Shown: positions 1-6,964 of the stretch, piece by piece | Numbering within the stretch: the stretch's first letter is position 1 | Layout of the letters: each line of letters opens with the position of its first letter | NCBI GenBank assembly: GCA_900546275.1 | Contig: URCH01000014.1 | Span: 1-25,180 of the forward strand | Source: an uncultured Mycoplasmatota bacterium | GTDB lineage: Bacteria > Bacillota_I > Bacilli_A > RF39 > UBA660 | Direction: 5' to 3' | Length of the DNA stretch: 25,180 bases | Notes under the pieces: model-generated | Told to the model about the DNA's origin: nothing | Database searches by the model: none | The model's input: the letters and a program-made list of their open reading frames with translations, nothing else | Program-made: the position numbers and the translations under genes

Positions 1-3
1 TCG

Positions 4-12
4 TGGTATAAT
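4..12 (+). promoter_or_regulatory. Possible extended -10 promoter (TGGTATAAT)
   Basis: TGGTATAAT matches an extended -10 element and resembles the -10 before the recD2-like gene at 24431. The -35 region would lie outside the window. Transcription from here would run about 90 bases to the hairpin at 85-114 without a convincing gene, so it could make a short untranslated RNA or be the end of an upstream arrangement. Confidence 0.3.
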
Positions 13-84
13 ATTAATATAAATTTAGTGTTGACAAAACTTAGATAGTCAATTTTATAGTTATTGATTTATAGTAATTTACCG

Positions 85-114
85 AAAAGATTGTCAGTAA
101 TGACAGTCTTTTTT
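85..114 (+). terminator. Intrinsic terminator upstream of the resistance operon
   Basis: A 12-bp stem (85-96 with 101-112, one G-U pair) closes a GTAA loop and runs into a T-tract. It insulates the following promoter from upstream transcription. Confidence 0.75.
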
Positions 115-122
115 GTTATATA

Positions 123-159
123 TTGACTTTTAACGGTAACTACTATAAAATATAGTAGT
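123..159 (+). promoter_or_regulatory. Promoter with perfect inverted-repeat operator (probable PadR site)
   Basis: TTGACT at 123-128 and TAAAAT at 146-151 are spaced by 17 bases. ACTACTATA (139-147) and TATAGTAGT (151-159) form a perfect 9-bp inverted repeat with a 3-base spacer that covers the -10 box. A repressor bound there would block RNA polymerase. The second gene of the operon encodes a PadR-family regulator, and PadR proteins usually bind inverted repeats in their own promoters, so autoregulation is the natural reading. The binding itself is inferred. Confidence 0.7.
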
Positions 160-192
160 GTAGCTTATAGCAAAAAAGGAGATGTGGAGTAT

Positions 193-543
193 ATGAAAAA
201 TTATGACAACTATTTTCTTCCAGTAGATAATATGGAAGAAGCAAAAAGATATTATGAGGAAATATTGGGGTTAAAAAAGAAATTTGATTTCTCTGATAAG
301 GGAATGGTTGCTTATAATATTGGAAATGAAGAACCTGCAATAATTTTAAAAGACAAAAATAAATTTGAGAATTTAAAGCCTACAATATGGTTTGAAGTAG
401 AAGATGTTGCAATCTTCTATAAAGAAATGTTGAATAATGGTATAAAATTTTTGAGTGAGCCTTTTAAAATTGGAACGGGTAATGCAGTCGAGTTTGAAGA
501 TCCATTTGGAAATAGACTTGGCGTTACAGATTATATTAAGTAA
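193..543 (+). CDS. VOC/glyoxalase-bleomycin resistance fold protein
   Basis: The 116-residue product has the beta-alpha-beta-beta-beta layout of the VOC superfamily: an N-terminal half with the MEEAKRYYEEILGL helix and a C-terminal half ending in VEFEDPFGNRLGVTDY, a common VOC ending. VOC proteins include metal-dependent lyases, dioxygenases and antibiotic-binding proteins such as bleomycin resistance proteins; the ligand cannot be told from sequence. The ATG at 193 is chosen because AAGGAG (176-181) is too close to the in-frame GTG at 184. The gene is first in an operon with a PadR regulator 12 bases downstream and then a tetracycline resistance gene, so a role in drug or toxicant binding is plausible but inferred. 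Confidence 0.8.
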   Translation: MKNYDNYFLPVDNMEEAKRYYEEILGLKKKFDFSDKGMVAYNIGNEEPAIILKDKNKFENLKPTIWFEVEDVAIFYKEMLNNGIKFLSEPFKIGTGNAVEFEDPFGNRLGVTDYIK

Positions 544-555
544 GAAGTAGAGATT

Positions 556-1083
556 ATGTCAAATATAGATTTGGTATTATTAGGACTTATTAAACAAAAA
601 TCACAAAGTGCTTATGATATTAAAAAAAATATAGAATATCGTAATATACCAAGATGGGTAAAAATTAGTGAACAGTCTATTTATAAGAAAGTATTACAAT
701 TGGAATCAAAAGAATATATTGTTAGCCATAAAGAGAAAGAGGGAAATATGCCAGATAAAGCAATATATACTATTACTAACAAAGGTAATGATTATTTTAA
801 TAAACTTATGAATGATATTTCAAATTCTGATGTTAGTCTATATTTGGATTTTAATATTATTATCACGAATTTAGATTTAGTAGATGATGAACAAAAAAAG
901 ATTCTTGTTTCTAATATAAAATCAAAGATATTAGAATTAAAAGAATTACTAAATGAAAGACGTTCTCATAGACAACATATTCCTAATGTTGGAAAACAAA
1001 TGTTCAAACAACAATTAGCATTAGTAGAAACATTAGAAAAGTGGATAATTGATTTTGAGAATAGTTTAAAAGAACAAAATTAG
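556..1083 (+). CDS. PadR-family transcriptional regulator
   Basis: The 175-residue protein starts with the winged-helix pattern of PadR regulators: a helix around VLLGLIKQKSQSAYDIKK, the recognition region ISEQSIYKKVLQLESKEYI, then the wing with AIYTITNKGNDYF. The rest, about residues 95-175, is a helical dimerisation domain with an ELKELLNERRSHRQH stretch. PadR proteins are mostly repressors relieved by small phenolic or drug ligands. It lies between the VOC gene and the tet gene, and a perfect inverted repeat covers the promoter of the operon (139-159). It therefore probably represses its own operon and responds to a drug-like ligand; the ligand is unknown. Confidence 0.88.
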   Translation: MSNIDLVLLGLIKQKSQSAYDIKKNIEYRNIPRWVKISEQSIYKKVLQLESKEYIVSHKEKEGNMPDKAIYTITNKGNDYFNKLMNDISNSDVSLYLDFNIIITNLDLVDDEQKKILVSNIKSKILELKELLNERRSHRQHIPNVGKQMFKQQLALVETLEKWIIDFENSLKEQN

Positions 1084-1132
1084 CAAATATTGATTTTAAA
1101 TTAAAAGATAAATTTGTAGGGAGGGAAATTCC

Positions 1133-3055
1133 ATGAAAATAATCAACATTGGTATTCTTGCTCATGTAGATGCAGGAAAGACGACTTTAACGGAAAGCCT
1201 GCTTTATACAAGTGGAGCGATTTTAGAATTAGGCAGTGTAGATAAGGGAACAACAAGGACAGATACTATGTTTTTAGAACGTCAGCGTGGAATCACAATT
1301 CAGGCAGCAGTTACTTCTTTTAATTGGAATGACTACAAAATCAATATTGTAGATACTCCTGGACATACAGATTTTATAACAGAAGTGTATCGTTCCTTAT
1401 CTGTTCTTGATGGAGCTATTTTAGTAATTTCTGCTAAAGATGGTGTACAAGCACAAACCAGAATACTATTCCATGCACTTCAAAAAATGAATATACCAAC
1501 AATTATTTTTATAAATAAAATAGATCAGTATGGAATTAACTTAAATAATATTTATCAAAATATCAAAGAAAAACTTTCAAATGATATTATTGTTATGCAA
1601 AATGTAACATTAACTCCAGAAATATCAATTAAAAATATTATTGATTTAGATGATTGGGATCCTGTAATTTCCAAAAATGATAAACTTTTAGAAAAATATA
1701 TTGCAGGAGAAAAATTGACTATACAAGAATTAACGTATGAAGAATATAGGTGTGTTAAAAAAGGTTCGTTGTTTCCTATATACCATGGAAGTGCTAGAAA
1801 TAATATAGGGACTCAACAACTCATCGAAGCTATTTCAAATCTTTTTTGTCCTGAAATGAATGAGAATGATTCAGAACTATGTGGAAGGGTTTTTAAAATT
1901 GAATATACAGACCATAAGCAAAGATTAGTTTATTTGCGTCTTTACAGTGGAACATTACACTTACGAGATACAATTATATTGCCAGAAAAAAAGAAAGTGA
2001 AACTTACAGAAATATATATTCCTTCAAATGGAGAAATGATACAGACAAAAACAGTTTGTTCTGGAGATATTTTTATTATACCTAACAATACATTAAGATT
2101 GAACGATATTATAGGAAATGAAAAGCTTTTGCCATGCAATGTATGGAATGACAAGACTGTACCAATACTACGAACAAGAATTGAACCGATAAAAATAGAA
2201 GAGAGAGAAAAATTATTGGATGCTCTTACAGAAATTGCAGATACTGATCCTCTTTTACGTTATTATGTTGATACGATAACACATGAAATCATCATTTCTT
2301 TTTTAGGAACAGTGCAGTTAGAAGTTATCTGTTCTCTGTTGACTGAAAAATATCACATAAACATAAGAATCGAAGATCCAACTGTAATTTATTTGGAAAA
2401 GCCATTACAAAAGGCAGATTATACTATTCATATTGAAGTACCACCAAATCCATTTTGGGCATCAATTGGATTATCAATAACTCCACTTCCAATTGGCAGT
2501 GGAATACAGTACGAAAGCAAAGTTTCACTCGGTTATTTAAATCAAAGTTTTCAAAATGCAGTAAGAGAAGGTATTGATTATGGACTGGAGCAAGGATTGT
2601 ATGGTTGGAAAGTGACAGATTGTAAAATATGTTTTGAATATGGTGTTTATTATAGCCCTGTTAGTACTCCCTCGGATTTTCGCTTTCTTGCCCCAATTGT
2701 ACTTGAACAAGCATTGAAAAAAGCGGGAACGCAATTATTAGAGCCATATCTTTCGTTTATACTTTTTACACCACAGGGATACCTTTCTCGTGCATATAAT
2801 GATGCACAAAAACATTGTGCAATAATTGAAACTAGTCAATCAAAAAATGATGAAATTATTTTTACAGGACATATTCCTGTACGTTGTATTAATGAATATC
2901 GTAATACTTTAACTCTATATACAAATGGGCAAGCAGTTTTTTTGACAGAATTAAAAGATTATCAAATTGCTACTTGTGAACCAGTTATTCAATCACGTAG
3001 ACCAAATAATCGAATAGATAAAGTACGCCATATGTTTAATAAAAAAGAAAATTAA
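1133..3055 (+). CDS. tet(44): Tetracycline resistance ribosomal protection protein, Tet(44)-like
   Basis: This 640-residue EF-G-like GTPase releases tetracycline from the ribosome. The G-domain motifs are intact: AHVDAGKTT (G1), RGIT (G2), DTPGH (G3), NKID (G4) and GSA (G5). The C-terminal part keeps family signatures including YSPVSTPSDFR and the ending RRPNNRIDKVRHMF. Length matches the Tet(M)/Tet(O)/Tet(W) class. From memory the sequence agrees closely with Tet(44), first described in Campylobacter fetus, but the exact allele needs a database comparison. A very strong ribosome binding site (AGGGAGGG, 1118-1125) precedes the ATG. The gene is visibly less AT-rich than its neighbours, which suggests separate acquisition as cargo. 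It is the last gene of the PadR-controlled operon and is followed by a terminator. No truncation or frameshift is seen. Confidence 0.93.
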   Translation: MKIINIGILAHVDAGKTTLTESLLYTSGAILELGSVDKGTTRTDTMFLERQRGITIQAAVTSFNWNDYKINIVDTPGHTDFITEVYRSLSVLDGAILVISAKDGVQAQTRILFHALQKMNIPTIIFINKIDQYGINLNNIYQNIKEKLSNDIIVMQNVTLTPEISIKNIIDLDDWDPVISKNDKLLEKYIAGEKLTIQELTYEEYRCVKKGSLFPIYHGSARNNIGTQQLIEAISNLFCPEMNENDSELCGRVFKIEYTDHKQRLVYLRLYSGTLHLRDTIILPEKKKVKLTEIYIPSNGEMIQTKTVCSGDIFIIPNNTLRLNDIIGNEKLLPCNVWNDKTVPILRTRIEPIKIEEREKLLDALTEIADTDPLLRYYVDTITHEIIISFLGTVQLEVICSLLTEKYHINIRIEDPTVIYLEKPLQKADYTIHIEVPPNPFWASIGLSITPLPIGSGIQYESKVSLGYLNQSFQNAVREGIDYGLEQGLYGWKVTDCKICFEYGVYYSPVSTPSDFRFLAPIVLEQALKKAGTQLLEPYLSFILFTPQGYLSRAYNDAQKHCAIIETSQSKNDEIIFTGHIPVRCINEYRNTLTLYTNGQAVFLTELKDYQIATCEPVIQSRRPNNRIDKVRHMFNKKEN

Positions 3056-3084
3056 GTTACTATTCGCTAAATTACAATTTATAG

Positions 3085-3113
3085 AGTAGATCATTAATGA
3101 TTTACTTTTTTTA
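3085..3113 (+). terminator. Intrinsic terminator after tet
   Basis: A 10-bp stem (3085-3094 with 3097-3106, one G-U pair) around a TA turn is followed by a run of Ts. It ends the resistance operon. Confidence 0.7.
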
Positions 3114-3134
3114 TTAAATTATAATTTTATCCAA

Positions 3135-3163
3135 TTGTTAAACGAACAAATGTATGATATAAT
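3135..3163 (+). promoter_or_regulatory. Promoter with LexA (SOS) box-like site for the umuC-like gene
   Basis: TTGTTA (3135-3140) and TATAAT (3158-3163) are spaced by 17 bases. Between them, CGAACAAATGTATG (3143-3156) matches the Gram-positive LexA/DinR consensus CGAACRNRYGTTYC at 12 of 14 positions. A LexA site between -35 and -10 of a Y-family polymerase gene is the expected arrangement for SOS control. Binding is inferred. Confidence 0.6.
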
Positions 3164-3191
3164 TGATAATAGTTATATAGGAGGTGTAAAA

Positions 3192-4694
3192 ATGAATAAA
3201 GTATATATGTGTATTGATTTAAAGAGTTTTTATGCCTCAGTAGAATGTGTAGAAAGAGGATTAGATCCTTTAAATACAAATTTGGTTGTTGCAGATGAAT
3301 CAAGAACAGAAAAAACAGTTTGTTTGGCTATTACTCCTTCATTAAAACAATACGGACTGGGTGGAAGAGCAAGACTCTTTGAAGTTATTCAAAAGGTTAA
3401 AGAGGTAAACTATAAACGAAGAAAAGAAAATAATTATAAAAAGTTTTCAAATAAATCTTTTTTAGATAATGAATTAAAAAAAGATAAAACTTTAGAATTG
3501 GATTATATTATTGCTCCACCACAAATGTACAAATATATGAAGTATAGTACATCTATATACAATGTTTATCTCAAATATTTAGCTCCTGAAGATATATATG
3601 TATATTCAATAGATGAAGTTTTTTGCGATATTACTAATTATTTACATTTTTATAATATGACACCAAAAGAATTAGTTACCAAAATGATACAAGATGTTTA
3701 TCATACAACTGGTATAACAGCAACTGCTGGTATTGGAACTAATATGTATTTGGCAAAGATATGTATGGATATTGTAGCTAAACATTCAGAACCTGATGAA
3801 ATTGGTGTAAGAATTGCTGAAATAGATGAGATGACTTATCGTAAACTATTATGGAATCACAAACCACTTACAGATTTTTGGAGAGTTGGAAAGGGCATTG
3901 CAAAGAAACTAGAACAAAATAGAATGTTTACTATGGGAGATGTAGCAAGATGTTCACTTGTAAATGAAAATTTATTGTATAAATTATTTGGTGTAAATGC
4001 AGAATTATTAATTGATCATGCATGGGGTTATGAACCAACTACAATTGAAGAAGTAAGAGCATATAAACCAGAAAGAAATAGTATATCGTCAGGGCAGGTT
4101 TTACATTGTCCATATAAATATGAAAAGACTAAGTTAATTGTTAGAGAAATGATTGAATTATTATCTCTTGAATTAGTAGAAAAAAATCTTGTAACTAATC
4201 AACTAGTATTAACAATTGGTTATGATATAGAAAATTTAACTAATCCTATTATAAGTAGAAATTATTTTGGTGAAGTTACAACAGATAATTATGGAAGACA
4301 AGTTCCAAAGCATTCTCATGGAACAATTAATTTGGATTATAGAACTTCATCGACTAAAGTATTATCAAAAAAATGCTTGGAATTGTTTGAAAGAATAATT
4401 AATAAAGATTTATTAGTTAGAAGAGTAAATATTTCAGCCTGCAATTTGGTTAATGAAAGTAAGGCAAAAAATGAAATTGTTTATGAACAATTAGATTTAT
4501 TTTCAAATAGTGTTGAAAGGTCACTTGAAAATGAAAAAGAAAAATTACAACAAAAAGATGAATTAAAATTACAACATGTATTATTAAATATTAAAAATAA
4601 ATATGGTAAAAATGCTATTCTTAAAGGAATGAATCTTGAGGATGGGGCTACAACCATTGATAGAAATTCGCAAGTTGGAGGTCACAAAGGATGA
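3192..4694 (+). CDS. UmuC-like Y-family DNA polymerase (translesion synthesis)
   Basis: The 500-residue product has the Y-family palm signatures: the metal-binding Asp in CIDLKSFYASVE near the N-terminus and the catalytic Asp-Glu pair in SIDEVF (about residues 141-142). The steric and thumb region AGIGTNMYLAKICMDIVAKH follows, then HhH-like and little-finger domains. It is longer than a typical DinB and resembles the UmuC-type polymerases of Bacillota plasmids, prophages and integrative elements (UvrX/YqjW type). The ATG at 3192 is chosen for its AGGAGG site; an upstream in-frame start at 3135 would fall inside the promoter. The last codons overlap the next gene in an ATGA arrangement. Such polymerases copy damaged DNA and may help element DNA after single-strand transfer. 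A LexA-like box in the promoter suggests SOS induction. Confidence 0.9.
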   Translation: MNKVYMCIDLKSFYASVECVERGLDPLNTNLVVADESRTEKTVCLAITPSLKQYGLGGRARLFEVIQKVKEVNYKRRKENNYKKFSNKSFLDNELKKDKTLELDYIIAPPQMYKYMKYSTSIYNVYLKYLAPEDIYVYSIDEVFCDITNYLHFYNMTPKELVTKMIQDVYHTTGITATAGIGTNMYLAKICMDIVAKHSEPDEIGVRIAEIDEMTYRKLLWNHKPLTDFWRVGKGIAKKLEQNRMFTMGDVARCSLVNENLLYKLFGVNAELLIDHAWGYEPTTIEEVRAYKPERNSISSGQVLHCPYKYEKTKLIVREMIELLSLELVEKNLVTNQLVLTIGYDIENLTNPIISRNYFGEVTTDNYGRQVPKHSHGTINLDYRTSSTKVLSKKCLELFERIINKDLLVRRVNISACNLVNESKAKNEIVYEQLDLFSNSVERSLENEKEKLQQKDELKLQHVLLNIKNKYGKNAILKGMNLEDGATTIDRNSQVGGHKG

Positions 4695-5122
4695 TAGAAG
4701 ATAATTATGAAGATATTATAAATTTACCTCATTATGAACCTAAATATCATCCAAGAATGAGTAAACATAATAGAGCTGCACAATTTGCTCCATTTGCAGC
4801 TTTAACAGGTTATGAAGAACAAGTAAAAGAAACAGCACGATTAACAGAGAAAAAAATCGAAATTGATGACGGATTAAAAGAAATATTAGGAAACAAACTT
4901 ATTTATATTCAGGAAAATTTAAATATTAAATCAGAATTGATTTTTACATATTTTATTCTTGATTCTAGAAAGTCCGGTGGAAGATATGTCGAAAAAAAAG
5001 GTATTGTTAAAAAAATAGATATAATAGAACAATATGTTCAACTTATTGATAAAACTAAAATACCTATAAATGATATAATTTCAATTGAAGGTGAGTTGTT
5101 TAATTTTCTGGAAATTGATTAA
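4691..5122 (+). CDS. YolD-like protein, partner of the UmuC-like polymerase
   Basis: The 143-residue protein has the YolD-like start: RMSKHNRAAQFAPFAALTGYEEQVKETARLTEKKIE. A beta-rich second half contains KKGIVKKIDIIEQYVQL and ends in ISIEGELFNF. YolD-family genes lie next to Y-family polymerases in Bacillota mobile elements and are thought to be functional analogues of UmuD, but their biochemistry is poorly known. The start codon overlaps the polymerase stop by four bases, so the two are translationally coupled. Family assignment is by pattern; the functional link is inferred from gene order. Confidence 0.82.
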   Translation: MIEDNYEDIINLPHYEPKYHPRMSKHNRAAQFAPFAALTGYEEQVKETARLTEKKIEIDDGLKEILGNKLIYIQENLNIKSELIFTYFILDSRKSGGRYVEKKGIVKKIDIIEQYVQLIDKTKIPINDIISIEGELFNFLEID

Positions 5123-5168
5123 CATACTTTAATAGATTGCTAATTTTGTCGAATAATGTTAAAATAAT

Positions 5169-5245
5169 ATTGCCAATAATAAATTGGCAATTATTAAACC
5201 ATTTGACTTTTCCAAGTCACATTATACTTCTCACAATAAAGAAGT
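5169..5245. repeat. Cluster of small inverted repeats in the 210-base intergenic region
   Basis: Three inverted repeats follow each other. ATTGCCAAT/ATTGGCAAT (5169-5177, 5183-5191) has a 5-base loop. GACTT/AAGTC lies at about 5205-5218. ACTTC/GAAGT lies at 5226-5230 and 5241-5245. The first hairpin has no T-run after it, so it is not a standard terminator. The region has no gene. Candidates are an origin of transfer, a single-strand origin or structured RNA; none can be proved from sequence. Confidence 0.5.
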
Positions 5246-5260
5246 AAAAAAAGTAAGTCG

Positions 5261-5283
5261 AGCAGTAATAGACTGCTTTTTTT
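5261..5283 (+). terminator. Short intrinsic terminator
   Basis: AGCAGT (5261-5266) pairs with ACTGCT (5272-5277) around a 5-base loop and is followed by a T-run to 5283. It would end transcription from the polymerase/YolD operon. Confidence 0.55.
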
Positions 5284-5284
5284 G

Positions 5285-5293
5285 TGATATAAT
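5285..5293 (+). promoter_or_regulatory. Extended -10 promoter for the small membrane protein gene
   Basis: TGATATAAT (5285-5293) is an extended -10 element immediately after a terminator T-run, about 40 bases before the ATG at 5334. No good -35 is seen at 17 bases. Confidence 0.5.
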
Positions 5294-5333
5294 GTATCTA
5301 ACAAATAAATAGTAATTTATGGAGGTAATTTTA

Positions 5334-5549
5334 ATGAAAGAAGAAAAGAAAGAAATAAAAATAACAGGTTTTGATGTTGCTTATTATGTTTCAATATTTA
5401 CTATTATAGGAGCAGTAATTTTAACAATATTTCAATTTGTTAATAAAACTAATGAATGGGATAAGGTATTATTATTTTATATTTTAGGGTTTATAGGTTT
5501 TTTTACAAATAAAGAAAATAGAAAAAAACAAAAAGAAAATAATAAATAG
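5334..5549 (+). CDS. Small two-segment membrane protein, function unknown
   Basis: The product of 71 residues has a Lys/Glu-rich N-terminus and two hydrophobic segments, roughly residues 16-38 (VAYYVSIFTIIGAVILTIFQ) and 46-60 (LLFYILGFIGFF). A highly basic Lys/Asn-rich tail follows, which suggests a hairpin membrane protein with both ends in the cytoplasm. The ATG at 5334 is preferred because GGAGG at 5321-5325 gives good spacing; the in-frame ATG at 5319 overlaps that site. It sits directly before a DUF3267 membrane protein gene and may be co-transcribed with it. I recognise no family. Confidence 0.65.
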   Translation: MKEEKKEIKITGFDVAYYVSIFTIIGAVILTIFQFVNKTNEWDKVLLFYILGFIGFFTNKENRKKQKENNK

Positions 5550-5564
5550 AAATTACAATTTGTA
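5548..5564 (+). repeat. 17-base intergenic repeat, copy 1
   Basis: AGAAATTACAATTTGTA occurs here and again exactly at 6170-6186, both between genes of the element. A shorter related copy (AAATTACAATTTATA) lies at about 3069-3083 after tet. The AAATT/AATTT arms make it nearly palindromic. It may be a regulatory or recombination footprint, or leftover gene-boundary sequence. Confidence 0.5.
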
Positions 5565-5579
5565 GAGGAGATGGATCAA

Positions 5580-6167
5580 ATGATTTTACACAATGGTGGA
5601 AAATATAATGGAGATGAAAGTATTTTGCCTAAAAGAGAACATCATCCAAAGGCTATACAATTTAAAGAAATTGAAAGTATGGAAAGACTTTCGTTAATTA
5701 CTAATGTTGGGTGCATTTTAACAATAATTATACTAGCAATACCTTTTATATTGCTTGCAAAAGAGTATATTAAAGATAATGCTATATGGTTAGCACTTGG
5801 AGGAATATGTGGAGGACTATCATTACCAATTCACGAATTATTACATGCTTTTTGCTACAAAAAAGATGTATATTATTATAATAATTTAAGTCAAGGATTA
5901 GTATTCGTTGTTGGAACAGAAGATATGAGTAAGTCTAGATTTATATTTATGTGTTTATGTCCAAATATTTTTCTAGGGATAATACCTTATGTTATTTTCT
6001 TAATGTTTCCAAATATAGTCTTTTTAGGATTATTTGGGTTAATATGTATTGGAATGGGATTTGGAGATTATGTAAATGTATATAATGCTATGAGACAAAT
6101 GCCTAAAGGGGCAAAAGCATATTTAAGTGGGCTTCACTCTTATTGGTATTTAGACAATAAAGTATAA
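5580..6167 (+). CDS. DUF3267 family zincin-like integral membrane protein
   Basis: The 195-residue protein has about four hydrophobic segments and an HExxH zinc motif, HELLH at residues 85-89, at the start of a helix. It continues HAFCYKKDVYYY, and a later glycine-rich segment near residues 155-165 contains GMGFGDYVNVYNA. This layout matches the DUF3267 putative zincin peptidases of Bacillota. A site-2-like membrane protease activity is plausible from the motif, but I know of no characterised substrate. The ATG at 5580 gives proper spacing from GAGGAG (5565-5570); the in-frame ATG at 5571 abuts that site. It follows a small membrane protein gene within the element and is cargo of unknown benefit. 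Confidence 0.8.
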   Translation: MILHNGGKYNGDESILPKREHHPKAIQFKEIESMERLSLITNVGCILTIIILAIPFILLAKEYIKDNAIWLALGGICGGLSLPIHELLHAFCYKKDVYYYNNLSQGLVFVVGTEDMSKSRFIFMCLCPNIFLGIIPYVIFLMFPNIVFLGLFGLICIGMGFGDYVNVYNAMRQMPKGAKAYLSGLHSYWYLDNKV

Positions 6168-6169
6168 TA

Positions 6170-6186
6170 AGAAATTACAATTTGTA
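6170..6186 (+). repeat. 17-base intergenic repeat, copy 2
   Basis: Exact second copy of the 17-base sequence at 5548-5564, placed just after the DUF3267 stop codon and before a terminator hairpin. Confidence 0.5.
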
Positions 6187-6190
6187 TGAG

Positions 6191-6215
6191 GGACTATTTT
6201 AAATAGTTCTTTTTT
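6191..6215 (+). terminator. Intrinsic terminator after the DUF3267 gene
   Basis: GGACTATTT pairs with AAATAGTTC with one G-U pair and is followed by a T-rich tract. It separates the membrane protein genes from the methyltransferase gene set. Confidence 0.7.
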
Positions 6216-6231
6216 GATTGGAGGAATGATA

Positions 6232-6258
6232 ATGAAATGGAGATCTATTATTGAATAA
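6232..6258 (+). CDS. Possible 8-codon leader ORF overlapping the methyltransferase start
   Basis: ATG at 6232 is preceded by a strong GGAGG (6220-6224) and encodes only MKWRSIIE before TAA at 6256-6258. It overlaps the TTG start of the methyltransferase at 6251 in another frame. It could be a coupling leader peptide. It could also be a former N-terminus separated by a small indel. The strong site before an otherwise useless ORF is the only evidence. Confidence 0.3.
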   Translation: MKWRSIIE

Positions 6259-6964
6259 ACTAGATATTAATCAGGTTTATAATGGTGATTCTAATATAAT
6301 GATTAAATCAATAGAAAGTGAATCAGTTGATTTAGTTATTATTGATCCACCATACAAGATAAGAAAGAAAACTGATGAAATAAATAGTTTAGCAAAAGCT
6401 GTAAAAAAATATAATGAAGAATTACAAAGAGATAATTTAATAAATGAATATGATAAATCTATATTAGAAGAACTTGTAAGAGTGATGAAAAGAATTAATA
6501 TCTATATATGGTGTAATGGAGAACAAATTCCATCATATATAGATTTTTTTGTAAATAAATATAAATGTAAAATGGATATATTAGTTTGGAATAAAACAAA
6601 TGCTATGCCTTTATTTAATAATAAATATATGACAGATAAAGAATATTGTCTTTATTTTAGAAAAGGTGGATATTGTAATCCACAATGTTATGAAGATGCT
6701 AAAACTGTATTTTATTTACCAATAAATTCAAAAGATAAAAAGAAATGGATTCATCCGACAATAAAACCTTTATCAATTATTAGAACTTTAATTAGAAATA
6801 GTTCTAAAGAAGGTGATTTAGTTTTAGATTGCTTTTTAGGAAGTGGAACAACAGCAGTAGCATCTATATTAGAAAAAAGAAACTATATAGGAATTGAATT
6901 AAATAAAAAATATTATGATATTTCAATTCAAAGAATTAATGAAATTAAGGAGTGTGATAAATAA
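6251..6964 (+). CDS. Orphan beta-class DNA methyltransferase (N6-adenine or N4-cytosine)
   Basis: The 237-residue protein has DPPY at residues 32-35 (motif IV) and the cofactor-binding segment DCFLGSGTTAVAS near residues 199-211 (motif I). A target-recognition region lies between them. This IV-TRD-I order defines the beta class of amino-methyltransferases. The TTG start fits the usual beginning of the family, with NQVYNGDS about 20 residues before DPPY, and GGAG precedes it. No restriction endonuclease gene is nearby, so it is an orphan enzyme, probably for self-protection against host restriction or for regulation. The target site cannot be predicted. The stop overlaps the start of the next gene by one base (TAATG), so both are likely coupled. 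Confidence 0.87.
   Translation: MNKLDINQVYNGDSNIMIKSIESESVDLVIIDPPYKIRKKTDEINSLAKAVKKYNEELQRDNLINEYDKSILEELVRVMKRINIYIWCNGEQIPSYIDFFVNKYKCKMDILVWNKTNAMPLFNNKYMTDKEYCLYFRKGGYCNPQCYEDAKTVFYLPINSKDKKKWIHPTIKPLSIIRTLIRNSSKEGDLVLDCFLGSGTTAVASILEKRNYIGIELNKKYYDISIQRINEIKECDK

Noticed and set aside
5169..5191. Hairpin as terminator of the YolD-like gene
   Set aside because: The stem is good but is followed by ATTATTAAACC, not a T-run; the later hairpin at 5261-5283 fits better.
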